From the NCBI GenBank assembly GCA_024641985.1, contig JAHEBZ010000003.1, positions 186,001 to 250,000 on the forward strand: 64,000 bases of DNA, written 5' to 3'. How positions within the stretch are numbered: position 1 is the first letter of the stretch; each line of letters starts with the position of its first letter. Shown here one piece after another: positions 26,179 to 35,638 of this stretch. The translations under genes and the position numbers were made by a program. This stretch comes from Rhodoluna sp. (GTDB lineage: Bacteria; Actinomycetota; Actinomycetes; Actinomycetales; Microbacteriaceae). The notes under the pieces were generated by a model. It was not told where the DNA came from, did no database searches, and saw only the letters and a program-made list of their open reading frames with translations.

Positions 26179-27528
26179 TTAGAGACCCAATACCGAATCG
26201 AAGTTTGCTTCCTCAAGTCGAGTTTTTACATCTACCAAGAAGCGACTTGCGTCGGCTCCGTCAACAAGTCGGTGGTCATATGAAAGCGCAAGATAGACCA
26301 TGCTGCGAATTGAAATGGCGTCTTGACCATCGGCATCTGTAACCACAACCGGGCGCTTAGCAACAACGCCGGTTCCCAATATTGCAACCTGAGGCAAGAA
26401 CACTACTGGAGTGTCGAACAGGGCACCTCTAGATCCGGTGTTAGTCAGTGTGAAAGTTCCACCGCCAAGCTCGTCTGGTTTCAGTTGGTTTGAACGTGTG
26501 CGGGCCGCCTTGTCGGCGATCTGCTGAGCGATTTGCACAAGGTTTAGCGTTGATGCATCTCTGATCACCGGAGTTAGAAGACCCTTTTCGGTGTCTACAG
26601 CAAATGAGATGTTCTCGGTGCCATGGTAAACGATGTTCTCGCCATCAATGGTTGCGTTCAGCTTTGGATGGGTGCGCAGAGCCTCAGCTGCTGCAAGAGC
26701 AAAGAACGGCATGAAGTTGAGCTTGCCACCCGACTTTGCAACGAATTGCTGCTGAACTCTCTGACGCAACTGGGCGATCTTGGTTACGTCAACCTCGACA
26801 ACGGTGGTTAGTTGAGCGGTTGAAACCATTGATGCAACAGCACGCTCAGCCAAAACCTTGCGCAAACGCGACATAGGTTCGGTTGTACCCCGAAGAGCTG
26901 ATGCTACGCCAGGAACAAATGCAGGCTTTGAAACCGAAGCTGACGCTGACGCTGGAATGGTTTGAATTGCCTGAGTTGCGGCAAGAACGTCGTCTTTGCG
27001 AATTCGACCGCCAACGCCAGTGCCAGAAACCTGGCTGAGGTCGATACCGCTTTCGTTTGCAAGCTTGCGAACCAATGGAGTGACATAACCCGCATCGCTA
27101 GTTGCATCTGAAGCTAGCGACGCCGCAACAACTGGTGCCGCAACAACTGGTGCAGGCGCTGCAAAAACAGGAGCTGGCACCACAGGTGCTGGAGCTGCAA
27201 ATACAGGAGCTGCAACAACAGGCGCAGGAGCTGCAGGGGGAGCCATCACTGGTGCCTCTACTACAGGAGCGGCTGTAGCTGCTGAACCGCTACCGTCGCC
27301 AATAATTACGAGAACGGCACCAACCTGAACGGTTTCATCTTCGTTGACTAAAATCTGTTCGATAACGCCGGCCACAGGTGACGGAATTTCGGTGTCAACC
27401 TTGTCGGTCGATACCTCTACTAGCGGCTCATCGACGGCAACGGTGTCGCCGACTTTCTTTAGCCAACGAGTTACGGTTCCCTCGGTTACGCTCTCGCCGA
27501 GCGCTGGTAGTAATACTGATTCACTCAT
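26179..27528 (-). CDS. sucB: Dihydrolipoamide acyltransferase (E2), single lipoyl domain
   Basis: Core of the 2-oxoacid dehydrogenase complex. Residues 1-78 are one lipoyl domain with the modified Lys in VSTDKVDTEIP; then an Ala/Pro/Val-rich flexible linker with imperfect repeats (about 85-140); a peripheral-subunit binding domain (YVTPLVRKLANESGIDLSQV onward); and the catalytic domain ending in SYDHRLVDGADASRFL (His and Asp of the active site). 449 residues. In many actinobacteria a single E2 serves pyruvate dehydrogenase, so aceF or dlaT are equally apt names; AceE is at 3284-6016 and E3 lies just upstream. Confidence 0.92.
   Translation of the reverse strand: MSESVLLPALGESVTEGTVTRWLKKVGDTVAVDEPLVEVSTDKVDTEIPSPVAGVIEQILVNEDETVQVGAVLVIIGDGSGSAATAAPVVEAPVMAPPAAPAPVVAAPVFAAPAPVVPAPVFAAPAPVVAAPVVAASLASDATSDAGYVTPLVRKLANESGIDLSQVSGTGVGGRIRKDDVLAATQAIQTIPASASASVSKPAFVPGVASALRGTTEPMSRLRKVLAERAVASMVSTAQLTTVVEVDVTKIAQLRQRVQQQFVAKSGGKLNFMPFFALAAAEALRTHPKLNATIDGENIVYHGTENISFAVDTEKGLLTPVIRDASTLNLVQIAQQIADKAARTRSNQLKPDELGGGTFTLTNTGSRGALFDTPVVFLPQVAILGTGVVAKRPVVVTDADGQDAISIRSMVYLALSYDHRLVDGADASRFLVDVKTRLEEANFDSVLGL
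27107..27260 (-). repeat. Imperfect repeats coding the Ala/Pro/Val linker of E2
   Basis: Repeated units meaning APAPVVAAPV or close variants. The DNA copies differ at third positions but share runs such as GCAACAACTGGTGC. The number of units probably varies between strains. Confidence 0.7.
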
Positions 27529-27552
27529 TTGTTTTTTGCTCCTTGTGGCGGC

Positions 27553-28929
27553 TTAGGCGTGGGCGTGAAGAGGCTTACCGGCAAGGGCTAGATGCGCCTC
27601 ACCGATTGCTTCATTCATAGTTGGGTGTGCGTGAACGAGGGTCGCCACATCCTCTGGATAGGCTTCCCAGTTGACAATAAGCTGTGCTTCACCGATTTGC
27701 TCGCCAACGCGAGAACCAATCATGTGTACACCAATGACTGGCCCGTTGTTTTTGCGAACCAATTTAATGAAGCCAGCGGTGCCGAGGATCTGTGACTTAC
27801 CATTTCCACCCAGATTGTATTCGTAGGTTGAGATGTTCTCAGCGCCGTAAAGCTCTGCAGCCTTGGCCTCCGAAACACCAACCGAAGCCACTTCAGGCTC
27901 GCAATAGGTAACCTTCGGGATTCCGGTTTCGTCGATGACAGCTGGCTTTAGACCCGCAATTTCTTCGGCGATGAAAATGCCCTGCTGAAAACCTCGGTGT
28001 GCCAGCTGTAAACCAGGAACGATGTCGCCGGCAGCGTATACGCCAGGCAGGTTAGTTTGTAAGCGATCATTGGTGAGAACAAAACCGCGATCCATCGCAA
28101 TTCCCTGGTCTTCGTAACCCATGCCGCTGGTGTTTGGGCCTCGACCCACCGCAACCAACATAAGCTCTGCTTCAAGCTTTTCGCCGTTTTCTAGCGAAAC
28201 GACAACGCCGTTATCGTGTTGTTCTACGCCTGCGAAACGCACTCCAAGTTTGAAGTCGATTCCACGTTTGCGGAATGCACGTTCGAGACCCTTGCTAACG
28301 GCAATATCTTCGTTTGGCACAAGGTTTGGAAGACCCTCAACAATGGTTACTTCTGCGCCAAATGAACGCCAGATTGAAGCAAACTCGACACCGATAACGC
28401 CTCCACCTAGAACAATTACTTTGTTAGGCACGAAGTTGAGCTGAAGCGCATGCTCTGATGTGATGACTCGACCAGTGATGTCTAGACCTGGAAGGCTGCG
28501 ACTATAAGAACCAGAAGCGAGCACGATGTTTTTGCCGGTGTAATTTTCGCCGTTGACCTGAACGGTCTTTGGCCCCACCAAACGGCCTTCGCCGGCAACA
28601 ACGGTGATGTCTTTTGAGCCTACAAGGCCGGTAAGACCCTTGAAGAGACGGTCAACGATGGTGTCGCGATACTTGTTAACGGCAGGCATGTCGATCGAAC
28701 CAAACGCCGCGTTCACTCCATAGTGCGCGGCCTCCTTCACATTGTCTGCTATTTCAGCTGAGTGCAACAAGGCCTTTGTCGGGATGCAACCGCGGTGAAG
28801 GCAAGTGCCGCCCAGCTTATCTTTTTCAATAAGAGCAACGCTCATGCCCAATTGAGCCGAGCGCAGAGCAGCTGCATAGCCACCGCTTCCGCCGCCAAGA
28901 ATTACTAGGTCGAAGTTGTGTTCCGCCAC
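27553..28929 (-). CDS. lpdA: Dihydrolipoyl dehydrogenase (E3)
   Basis: Flavoprotein that reoxidises the lipoyl arm of E2 and reduces NAD+. The FAD-binding loop LVILGGGSGGYAAALRSAQ, the redox disulfide GGTCLHRGCIPTKAL, the NAD-binding VIVLGGGVIGVEFAS, and the C-terminal His-Glu pair in HAHPTMNEAIGE are all present in 458 residues. The start is GTG 28929 with a GGGAG ribosome site. Followed 24 bases later by the E2 gene. Confidence 0.96.
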   Translation of the reverse strand: MAEHNFDLVILGGGSGGYAAALRSAQLGMSVALIEKDKLGGTCLHRGCIPTKALLHSAEIADNVKEAAHYGVNAAFGSIDMPAVNKYRDTIVDRLFKGLTGLVGSKDITVVAGEGRLVGPKTVQVNGENYTGKNIVLASGSYSRSLPGLDITGRVITSEHALQLNFVPNKVIVLGGGVIGVEFASIWRSFGAEVTIVEGLPNLVPNEDIAVSKGLERAFRKRGIDFKLGVRFAGVEQHDNGVVVSLENGEKLEAELMLVAVGRGPNTSGMGYEDQGIAMDRGFVLTNDRLQTNLPGVYAAGDIVPGLQLAHRGFQQGIFIAEEIAGLKPAVIDETGIPKVTYCEPEVASVGVSEAKAAELYGAENISTYEYNLGGNGKSQILGTAGFIKLVRKNNGPVIGVHMIGSRVGEQIGEAQLIVNWEAYPEDVATLVHAHPTMNEAIGEAHLALAGKPLHAHA

Positions 28930-28991
28930 TGTATTGGTCTCCCTTTTGAGGTTCGTGATTCTTAAACTTTACTACTCTGAGGCAATTGTTT

Positions 28992-30470
28992 TTATTGCGC
29001 CATACCCTTTGCGAGCGATACTAGAGTTCTGATAAGAACACCGGTCGCACCTTTGGGCGTGTGCCCGTAAGCTGCCAAATCGTTGTTGGCTGGCCCAGCG
29101 ATGTCAAGATGGGCCCAAGATATTTGTTCAGACTTCGATCCGCGCTTTAGTCCAACGAACTCTTTCAAGAAGAGCCCACCAATAAGCATTCCGCCGGCAG
29201 TGTTACCAATTTTCGCATTTTGAAGATCTGCGATGTCTGACTTCAACATGTCCTTGAGCTCAACTGGCAATGGCATGTGCCATACGAGTTCACCGGCTTC
29301 AAACGATGCCGCCTCAACTTCTGATACTGCATCAGCGCTACCCATAAGGCCCGCATACCGGTTGCCGAGGGCCACTCGAGCTGCTCCTGTCAGAGTTGCA
29401 ACGTCTACTAATAAATCAGGGTATTCAAGAGATGCGGCGGCAAGCCCATCACCCAAAACAAGACGACCCTCAGCATCTGTATTTGTAACTTCGACGGTCT
29501 TGCCATTTTTCAATTTGATTACGTCATTCGGTCGAGTGGCAGTGCCAGAAGGCATGTTTTCGGCGAGACACATCCAAGCGGTCACCCTGGTGCTAAAGCC
29601 AAGTTCGGCGATCGCCAAGATGCTGTTTAGCACGGTGGCTGCGCCAGCCATGTCATATTTCATGCCAACCATTGAGTTGGCTGGCTTTAGCGAAAGCCCT
29701 CCGGTATCAAAAGTGATTCCTTTACCAACTAGTGCAACGTGTTTCTTAGCTCCCTTTGGCGCATAGCTAATCTTCACCAAACGCGGCGGCCTAGATGACC
29801 CCTTGCCTACACCGGCAATTCCGCCGAAGCCTTGTTTCTCGAGTTGCTTTTCATCAAGAACTTCGACCGATAGGCCAAGGGCTTTTGCCTTCTTCGCCGC
29901 AAGAGTTGCGTAGTTGGCCGGATACAGGTCATTTGCTGGGCGATTGATTTCGTCACGCGCTGAATTGACTGAGGCCGCCACAACGCGAGCGTTGCCGATG
30001 GTCGCGCTGGCCCTAGGCACGCTGGTCAACAACGTGAACGAGGTGGTTTTGGATGGTGTTGCTGACTTTTTATATTCGGTGAATTTGTATGCGCCCAAAA
30101 GCGCACCTTCGATTACTCCCGAAACGTCGCCGAGATCCTCTGTTGGGAGGTCAAAAATTACGTGCTCAAAGTCACTAAGACCTCTGCTTGCGGCGCCGGC
30201 AAGCTCACGAAGGTTGTCTTCGTCAAGTTCGTCAGGGCCTGCGCCGATGAGGCAATAGACAACCCCGTTCGGCCCTGGAATTCGAGTAATTGACTCGAAC
30301 TTCTCGCTCACGCCGAGGCTAGCCAGGTTTAGCCCTGAAATGCCGGCCAAGTCGTAGGAACCCTTGATGGGAGTAACTGTTTGCGCGACAGATTTGACAC
30401 CTATCACAACTGCCTGGCTGGCTTTGGCCGCAGGAATTTTTGTGGTGGTTTGAATCTTTAAAATTGTCAT
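28992..30470 (-). CDS. pepA: Leucyl aminopeptidase
   Basis: Two-zinc M17 aminopeptidase that trims N-terminal residues from peptides. The catalytic C-terminal half has KGITFDTGGLSLKP, KYDMAGAATV and the signature NTDAEGRLVLGDGL; the N-terminal half is the usual macro-like domain. 492 residues. The ATG at 30470 lies exactly six bases after TAGCAT (minus strand) without a ribosome site. The position beside the lipoate/E2 genes matches pepB near dlaT in M. tuberculosis. Confidence 0.95.
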   Translation of the reverse strand: MTILKIQTTTKIPAAKASQAVVIGVKSVAQTVTPIKGSYDLAGISGLNLASLGVSEKFESITRIPGPNGVVYCLIGAGPDELDEDNLRELAGAASRGLSDFEHVIFDLPTEDLGDVSGVIEGALLGAYKFTEYKKSATPSKTTSFTLLTSVPRASATIGNARVVAASVNSARDEINRPANDLYPANYATLAAKKAKALGLSVEVLDEKQLEKQGFGGIAGVGKGSSRPPRLVKISYAPKGAKKHVALVGKGITFDTGGLSLKPANSMVGMKYDMAGAATVLNSILAIAELGFSTRVTAWMCLAENMPSGTATRPNDVIKLKNGKTVEVTNTDAEGRLVLGDGLAAASLEYPDLLVDVATLTGAARVALGNRYAGLMGSADAVSEVEAASFEAGELVWHMPLPVELKDMLKSDIADLQNAKIGNTAGGMLIGGLFLKEFVGLKRGSKSEQISWAHLDIAGPANNDLAAYGHTPKGATGVLIRTLVSLAKGMAQ

Positions 30471-30476
30471 GGGCTA

Positions 30477-30498
30477 ATGCTAAACCGATAGTTAGGAT
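30477..30498. promoter_or_regulatory. Divergent leaderless promoters of pepA and the PAC2 gene
   Basis: Minus strand TAGCAT (30482-30477) lies six bases before pepA. Plus strand TAGGAT (30493-30498) lies six bases before ATG 30505. Only 34 bases separate the two start codons. Confidence 0.55.
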
Positions 30499-30504
30499 GA
30501 ATGG

Positions 30505-31419
30505 ATGGTTGACCCTCGCAAGCTGTTCTCATTTATAGATCTTGATTTTGAGGTACCGCTCGGGCTTAACCTGCTTGCCGGCCTTTCTGGGTTCACCGAT
30601 GCGGGAAACACGCTCAATCAAATTTCGAGTCACATACAAGCAAACCTGACGACCAAACTAATCGTTCAATTCGACAACGACGAGTTGCTTGATTATCGCT
30701 CTCGCAGGCCCGTTATGTTCTTCGAAAAAGATCACATAGCGTCTTATCAACCGGCAGTGCTCGGTATCTACCTCGCCGAGGATGAAACCGGCCAACAGTT
30801 TCTGTGGCTCACTGGCTATGAGCCAGACATGAAGTGGGAGTCGTTCACTCGGTCGTTGGTTCAGATTGTTGAAATTCTTGGTATCTCGAGTGTTACCTGG
30901 GTGCATTCAATTCCTTTCCCGGTTCCGCACACTAAATCAATCGGCGTTACTGTCTCGGGCAATCGCAAAGATCTAATTGACTTGTATAGCGAATGGAAGC
31001 CACAAACACAGGTTCCAGGGAATGTGCTGCATCTTTTGGAATACCGGTTAAGCGCCGAGAATGTGCCGGTAGTTGGGTTTGTACTCCTTGTGCCTCACTA
31101 CTTGGCAGACAGTGAATACCCACAAGCAGCCGTTTCAGCACTTGAACACCTGGCTTCGGCCACGGGTCTCGTCTTTCCGACAGACAGCCTTCGCGATGAG
31201 GGTGATGCGTTTGTTTCGAGGCTCAACGAGCAACTCACAACCAACGAGGATCTTCGAAAGCTGATTACAACTCTCGAGGCAGGCTTCGATAAGGCTGGCC
31301 CAAGTAGTGCGCCAATAAAGAAGCCAGAGCAAAAGTTGCCGACGGCTGACGAGATTGCATCCGAGTTAGAGAGCTATCTGGCTAACCGAGAGAAGAACCA
31401 AGGCGAAAAGAATGAGTAG
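30505..31419 (+). CDS. PAC2 family protein
   Basis: A 304-residue member of the PAC2 family, related in fold to eukaryotic proteasome assembly chaperone 2. Visible segments are GLSGFTDAGNTLNQI, FDNDELLDYRSRRP, WLTGYEPDMKWESF and PFPVPHTKS. In actinobacteria the family is widespread; its function is not established. The ATG at 30505 is exactly six bases after TAGGAT. The last codons overlap the start of the MFS gene by 8 bases. Confidence 0.88.
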   Translation: MVDPRKLFSFIDLDFEVPLGLNLLAGLSGFTDAGNTLNQISSHIQANLTTKLIVQFDNDELLDYRSRRPVMFFEKDHIASYQPAVLGIYLAEDETGQQFLWLTGYEPDMKWESFTRSLVQIVEILGISSVTWVHSIPFPVPHTKSIGVTVSGNRKDLIDLYSEWKPQTQVPGNVLHLLEYRLSAENVPVVGFVLLVPHYLADSEYPQAAVSALEHLASATGLVFPTDSLRDEGDAFVSRLNEQLTTNEDLRKLITTLEAGFDKAGPSSAPIKKPEQKLPTADEIASELESYLANREKNQGEKNE

Positions 31420-32707
31420 CACTAATTTTCGTGGCCGTGTTGTCATCTTAGCCGGCGCATTTATTTATTTTGCTGCAGTCGTAAGCCGCTCAAGCATTGG
31501 CGCTGCGGCGATTGATGCGCAACAAAAATTCGAAGTGAGCGCGGCTGTTTTATCGAGCTTGGCTGTTGCGCAATTGGTGGTTTACGCCGCCATGCAAGTG
31601 CCGGTTGGCATCTTGCTCGACAGATTTGGCTCGAAGCGATTAATCCTCGTAGGCGCATTGATAATGTCACTCGGCCAATCCACCGTTGCTATTTCTCAAA
31701 CTATCGAATTGGCCGTGGTGGGCCGCATGCTTGTCGGTTTGGGCGATGCCTTTATTTTCATTTCGCTTGTCCGACTCGTGAATGGTTGGTATCAAGGCAA
31801 ACAGGCAACTCGAGTGCAGCAATTGGTTACCAACGTTGGTCAGTTGGGTCAAGCGGCGTCTGCAATTCCGTTTTCGCTACTGCTTCACTTCGCTGGCTGG
31901 CTGCCGTCGTTTACAGCCCTTGCATTGCTCTTGATGATTGCCGCAGCTCTAGGCTGGCGCGTCATTTCGAATGATCGACCAAACGTGCATGATTCGCAGC
32001 GAGTATCAAGTGTTGGCCAAGCCATCATGGCGCTTAGGGAGAATTTGAAACATCCTGGGGTTTGGTTATCGTTCTGGACACATTTCAGCACACAGTCAGC
32101 ATCATCTATCTTCTTATTGCTTTGGGGTATGCCATTTCTGGTGCTGGGGCAAGGGCTCTCGAAACCCGATGCTGCAATAATGCTCGCGTCGATTGTTGTT
32201 ATTGGTTTCGCAGCAGGGCCTGCGGTAAGCGCCTTCTGTGTACGTTGGCCAGATCAACGGCACAAATTGGTTTTAGGTGTCATGTCGGCTATTGGTTTGA
32301 CCCTCAGTGCAATCCTGTTGTGGCAGCAAACGGCACCCCTCTGGTTGCTCTGGCTACTGATTACAAGCTTGGGTGTCAGTAGCCCCGTTTCTATGGTGGC
32401 ATTTGATTTTTCAAGATCATTTGTCACCAAGAAATCGCTTGGGGCAGTGAATGGTTTTGTGAACATCGGCGGATTCACTGCCACTTTCGTGATGATGTTC
32501 ATCGCAGGTGTGGTGCTCGATTACATCCGTAGAGTCACCTCATCCAACCAAATATTCACACTCCAAGGGTTTAGATACGCGCTACTAGTTGAACTTGTCA
32601 CGCTGGTCGCTGGAGCTATTTTGATATTGCGCGCGCATAGGCGCCTAAGGTCGAGCAAAAAAAATCAATCGTTGAATTGGAATAATTCTGGGCGACCAGG
32701 TCTTTAA
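31412..32707 (+). CDS. Major facilitator superfamily transporter, substrate unknown
   Basis: A 431-residue protein with about twelve hydrophobic helices. The MFS loop 2-3 motif is visible in GILLDRFGSKRLILVGA, and a second charged loop in CVRWPDQRHKLVLG between the halves. The C-terminus is short and basic. The start overlaps the PAC2 gene, so the two are translationally coupled. No family-specific residues allow a substrate to be named. Confidence 0.85.
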   Translation: MSSTNFRGRVVILAGAFIYFAAVVSRSSIGAAAIDAQQKFEVSAAVLSSLAVAQLVVYAAMQVPVGILLDRFGSKRLILVGALIMSLGQSTVAISQTIELAVVGRMLVGLGDAFIFISLVRLVNGWYQGKQATRVQQLVTNVGQLGQAASAIPFSLLLHFAGWLPSFTALALLLMIAAALGWRVISNDRPNVHDSQRVSSVGQAIMALRENLKHPGVWLSFWTHFSTQSASSIFLLLWGMPFLVLGQGLSKPDAAIMLASIVVIGFAAGPAVSAFCVRWPDQRHKLVLGVMSAIGLTLSAILLWQQTAPLWLLWLLITSLGVSSPVSMVAFDFSRSFVTKKSLGAVNGFVNIGGFTATFVMMFIAGVVLDYIRRVTSSNQIFTLQGFRYALLVELVTLVAGAILILRAHRRLRSSKKNQSLNWNNSGRPGL

Positions 32708-32754
32708 ACCTGAACACGCCAAGGCGGGAATAGGTTTTTACTATCCGATTGTTG

Positions 32755-32853
32755 TAGGCTTGTAGACAGACCCATTCACGTCGCTATGCGATTTGACATG
32801 GGTCTATGTCGTGCCCAAATTTGGGCGGGGAGTGGGCTTTTGCCCATGAAAGG
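32755..32853 (+). promoter_or_regulatory. sigA promoter and structured leader
   Basis: TAGGCT (32755-32760) is a likely -10, giving a leader of about 90 bases, unusual among the leaderless genes here. Three hairpins follow: AGACCCAT/ATGGGTCT (32768-32775, 32798-32805), the palindrome GCCCAAATTTGGGC (32813-32826), and TGGGC-TTTT-GCCCA (32833-32846). GAAAGG (32848-32853) is the ribosome site. The last hairpin lies directly against it and could modulate translation. Confidence 0.5.
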
Positions 32854-32858
32854 TAGAC

Positions 32859-34364
32859 ATGGCTAAAAAGCCAGAGCAGTCAAACCCAGCCAAGAAGCGT
32901 GGCTTCTTAGCTAACTTCTTGCATCCGACAGACAAATCCTCGGGGGATTCAGGCAAACCAGACGAAAAGGAACCAACCCTCATTAAAGCTTCACAAACCA
33001 ACGAAGAACTCAAGCCTGCTGCTAAGGCTGCCGCTAAACCTGCTGTTAAGGCTGCCGCTAAGCCTGCTGTTAAGGCTGCCGCTAAGCCTGCTGTTAAGGC
33101 TGCAAAAACTAAGCCTGAGCAAGCCGTGGAGCCTCAAGAGGCAACTACTGCACCTAAAGCTGCAAAGGTTGTAAAGGCCGCAAAGGCACCGGCAGCAACT
33201 AAGGCAAAAGCTGCAAAAGCGAGCAAGGCTTCGTTAGCCGAAGATGGCGAGCTAGAAGATGAAGAAGATCTAGAGTCAGTCGAAGAAATCGTAGCCGAGG
33301 CGGCTTCCGTCGTCGACATCAGTGCCGCAGAAGATGAAATTCACGATGATGAGCACGAAGAGACCGAGAAAATCGTCGTGCCAGAAGGTGCTTTGGTGCT
33401 ATCGCACCGCGAAGAAGACGACATTCCGGTTCAGACAACCACAATCACTGGAGCAACAGCTGACCCAGTAAAGGATTACCTCAAGCAAATCGGCAAGGTT
33501 GCTCTTCTGAACGCCGAGCTCGAAGTAGAGCTGGCAAAGCGCATCGAAGCGGGTCTTTTTGCCGAAGAAAAGATAGCCACCGACACTAAAATTTCTGCCG
33601 AGCTTGCCCGTGACCTTAAGTGGGTAGTAAAGGATGGCCAGCGCGCCAAGGCCCACCTGCTCGAAGCTAACCTCCGTTTAGTAGTTAGCCTCGCAAAACG
33701 CTACACAGGTCGAGGAATGCAATTCTTGGACCTAATCCAAGAGGGCAACCTGGGTTTGATTCGCGCGGTTGAAAAATTTGACTACACCAAGGGTTACAAG
33801 TTTTCAACATACGCAACCTGGTGGATTCGCCAGGCTATCACCCGTGCCATGGCCGACCAGGCTCGCACGATTCGCATTCCGGTTCACATGGTTGAAGTTA
33901 TTAACAAACTTGCGCGAGTTCAGCGCCAGCTTCTTCAAGACCTTGGTCGCGAACCAACCCCTGAGGAGCTAGCACGCGAGCTTGATATGACACCTGAAAA
34001 GGTTGTCGAGGTTCAGAAATATGGTCGCGAGCCGATTTCGCTATCGACACCGTTGGGTGAAGACGGCGACAGCGAGTTTGGTGACCTCATTGAAGACACC
34101 GAAGCTGTGGTTCCGGCAGACGCAGTTGGGTTCACGATGCTTCAGCGCGAACTTGAGAGAATTCTCGAATCGCTGCATCCTCGCGAAGCGGGCGTTATTC
34201 GCAGCCGCTTCGGCCTTGGCGATGGCGTGCAAAAGACGCTAGACCAGATCGGTGAAGAATTCGGTGTTACTCGAGAGCGAATTCGCCAAATCGAGTCCAA
34301 AACCATGTCTAAACTGCGTCACCCCTCACGATCACAGATGTTGCGCGACTACCTAGAGAACTAG
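32859..34364 (+). CDS. sigA: Principal RNA polymerase sigma factor (SigA/HrdB)
   Basis: Housekeeping sigma-70 of 501 residues. The first 190 residues are a low-complexity Lys/Ala then Glu/Asp-rich tail. Region 1.2 is [16 protein letters not shown]; region 2 contains [27 protein letters not shown] and the -10 recognising [20 protein letters not shown]; region 4 has the helix-turn-helix [21 protein letters not shown]. The highly basic N-terminal tail is common in actinobacterial HrdB-type factors. murT starts 2 bases after its stop. Confidence 0.97.
   Translation: MAKKPEQSNPAKKRGFLANFLHPTDKSSGDSGKPDEKEPTLIKASQTNEELKPAAKAAAKPAVKAAAKPAVKAAAKPAVKAAKTKPEQAVEPQEATTAPKAAKVVKAAKAPAATKAKAAKASKASLAEDGELEDEEDLESVEEIVAEAASVVDISAAEDEIHDDEHEETEKIVVPEGALVLSHREEDDIPVQTTTITGATADPVKDYLKQIGKVALLNAELEVELAKRIEAGLFAEEKIATDTKISAELARDLKWVVKDGQRAKAHLLEANLRLVVSLAKRYTGRGMQFLDLIQEGNLGLIRAVEKFDYTKGYKFSTYATWWIRQAITRAMADQARTIRIPVHMVEVINKLARVQRQLLQDLGREPTPEELARELDMTPEKVVEVQKYGREPISLSTPLGEDGDSEFGDLIEDTEAVVPADAVGFTMLQRELERILESLHPREAGVIRSRFGLGDGVQKTLDQIGEEFGVTRERIRQIESKTMSKLRHPSRSQMLRDYLEN
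33024..33103 (+). repeat. 24-bp tandem repeat in the sigA N-terminal tail
   Basis: The unit beginning AAGGCTGCCGCTAA and ending CCTGCTGTT occurs three times in a row, with a partial fourth copy, differing at one third-codon base. It codes KAAAKPAV repeats, in frame, so copy-number change would not disrupt the protein. Confidence 0.85.
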
Positions 34365-34366
34365 TT

Positions 34367-35638
34367 GTGAAGTTCACTCTTGCCATACTGATTGGGCGCA
34401 TAGCTCGCTTTCTAATCCGAAAGATCAGACCAGGCGGGGGTTCTGCGCTTCCTGGCTTGATTCTAAGCAAACTTGCGCCCGGGCTCTTGGCAAAAACATT
34501 GGGTTCTTTTTCAGACGGTCTGGTTGTGATTACCGGTTCGGCGGGCAAGTCAACCACAACCAAGATGGCGGTGGCGATAGCGCGGGCTCACGGCAAGACG
34601 GTTTTCACCAATCCATCTACCGCGAATATTTCCCAGGGCTTCTACTCAGCCATTATTGAGCAGGCATCGCTAACTGGTCGCATCCGAGGTGATGTGGCCA
34701 TTCTTGAAATGGATGAAGGCCACGCGGCTGAAATTACCGAACGAATTTCACCGAATTTTGTAACCGTGTTAAATGTGCTCGAAGATCAACTCGATCGTTT
34801 TGTTGACCCCGCCTTGGTTCGAGACAAGCTTGCCTTGGTTGCCAAACGGGCGAAGGTTGGTTTGGCCCTAAACGCAGATGATCAAAATTTATTGCTTATG
34901 CAAAAGCGAGATTCCCTAAAGTCGACAAATTGGTTTGGCATTGCACCTTCGGTGCTTTCTGTATATGAACACGGTCTTGGTGCCGCGCCTACTTATCTCG
35001 CACAAATCGACCGACCAGAGGTGCGTGACGAAGTAATTTCGCTCGATGCCCAAAAATGTGAAGTGAAAATAGCGGGTCAGGTGATCACCTTCGACTTGCC
35101 AAACCGCGGTGTGCACTACGCTCTCGATGCCGTTGCTGCTCTAACAACCAGCCAAATGTATCTCGGAGAGGCTTTTAGCTCAAAACTTGCAGCGAACACA
35201 CTCGACGAACTTCCACCTGTATTTGCTCGAGGCGAAATTGCGCAAATAAATGGCGAGGATGTCGAATTTATTTTGGTTCAAAACCCGATGTCATTTCAAT
35301 TGAACATCGACAACCTGGCCGAGAACCCCGAACAACTTATGGTTGCCATTGGGCGCGACGTGCACGACCCTTCGTGGCTCTGGACAGTAGACCTGAGTAA
35401 GATAACCAAAGTTGAGGTCCTTAGCGGCTACAACTACGCCGAGATGGGGCTCCGATTTGTTTACGATGGCACTTTGGTAGAAAAGCTAGAGCCTGATCTG
35501 GAGAGGGCATTAGAAATCTTTTTTGCTCTTCCAAAACCTGCTCAAGGCATGAAAACAGTCATCTTCTCGGCAGATGCCATGCGCCGTAGTCGCCGCATAC
35601 TTGGCTTTATTGATCCTAATTCGGTGGACCGCGAATGA
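34367..35638 (+). CDS. murT: MurT-like Mur ligase lacking the zinc ribbon
   Basis: Normally MurT activates the alpha-carboxyl of D-glutamate in lipid II and GatD supplies ammonia to form D-isoglutamine. This 423-residue protein keeps the ATP loop (VVITGSAGKSTTTKMA, about residues 53-68), the central EMDEGHAAEI, NVLEDQLDRF and LNADDQN segments, and the C-terminal DUF1727 part with VQNPMSF and GRDVHDPSWLWTVD. The four-cysteine zinc ribbon usual in the family is absent: Cys231 is the only cysteine. The start is GTG 34367, two bases after sigA; gatD overlaps its end by four bases (ATGA). Confidence 0.85.
   Translation: MKFTLAILIGRIARFLIRKIRPGGGSALPGLILSKLAPGLLAKTLGSFSDGLVVITGSAGKSTTTKMAVAIARAHGKTVFTNPSTANISQGFYSAIIEQASLTGRIRGDVAILEMDEGHAAEITERISPNFVTVLNVLEDQLDRFVDPALVRDKLALVAKRAKVGLALNADDQNLLLMQKRDSLKSTNWFGIAPSVLSVYEHGLGAAPTYLAQIDRPEVRDEVISLDAQKCEVKIAGQVITFDLPNRGVHYALDAVAALTTSQMYLGEAFSSKLAANTLDELPPVFARGEIAQINGEDVEFILVQNPMSFQLNIDNLAENPEQLMVAIGRDVHDPSWLWTVDLSKITKVEVLSGYNYAEMGLRFVYDGTLVEKLEPDLERALEIFFALPKPAQGMKTVIFSADAMRRSRRILGFIDPNSVDRE

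Noticed and set aside
29233-29766. A 177-codon open frame antisense to pepA
   Set aside because: Shadow of a confidently identified coding sequence, with no ribosome site or conserved pattern.
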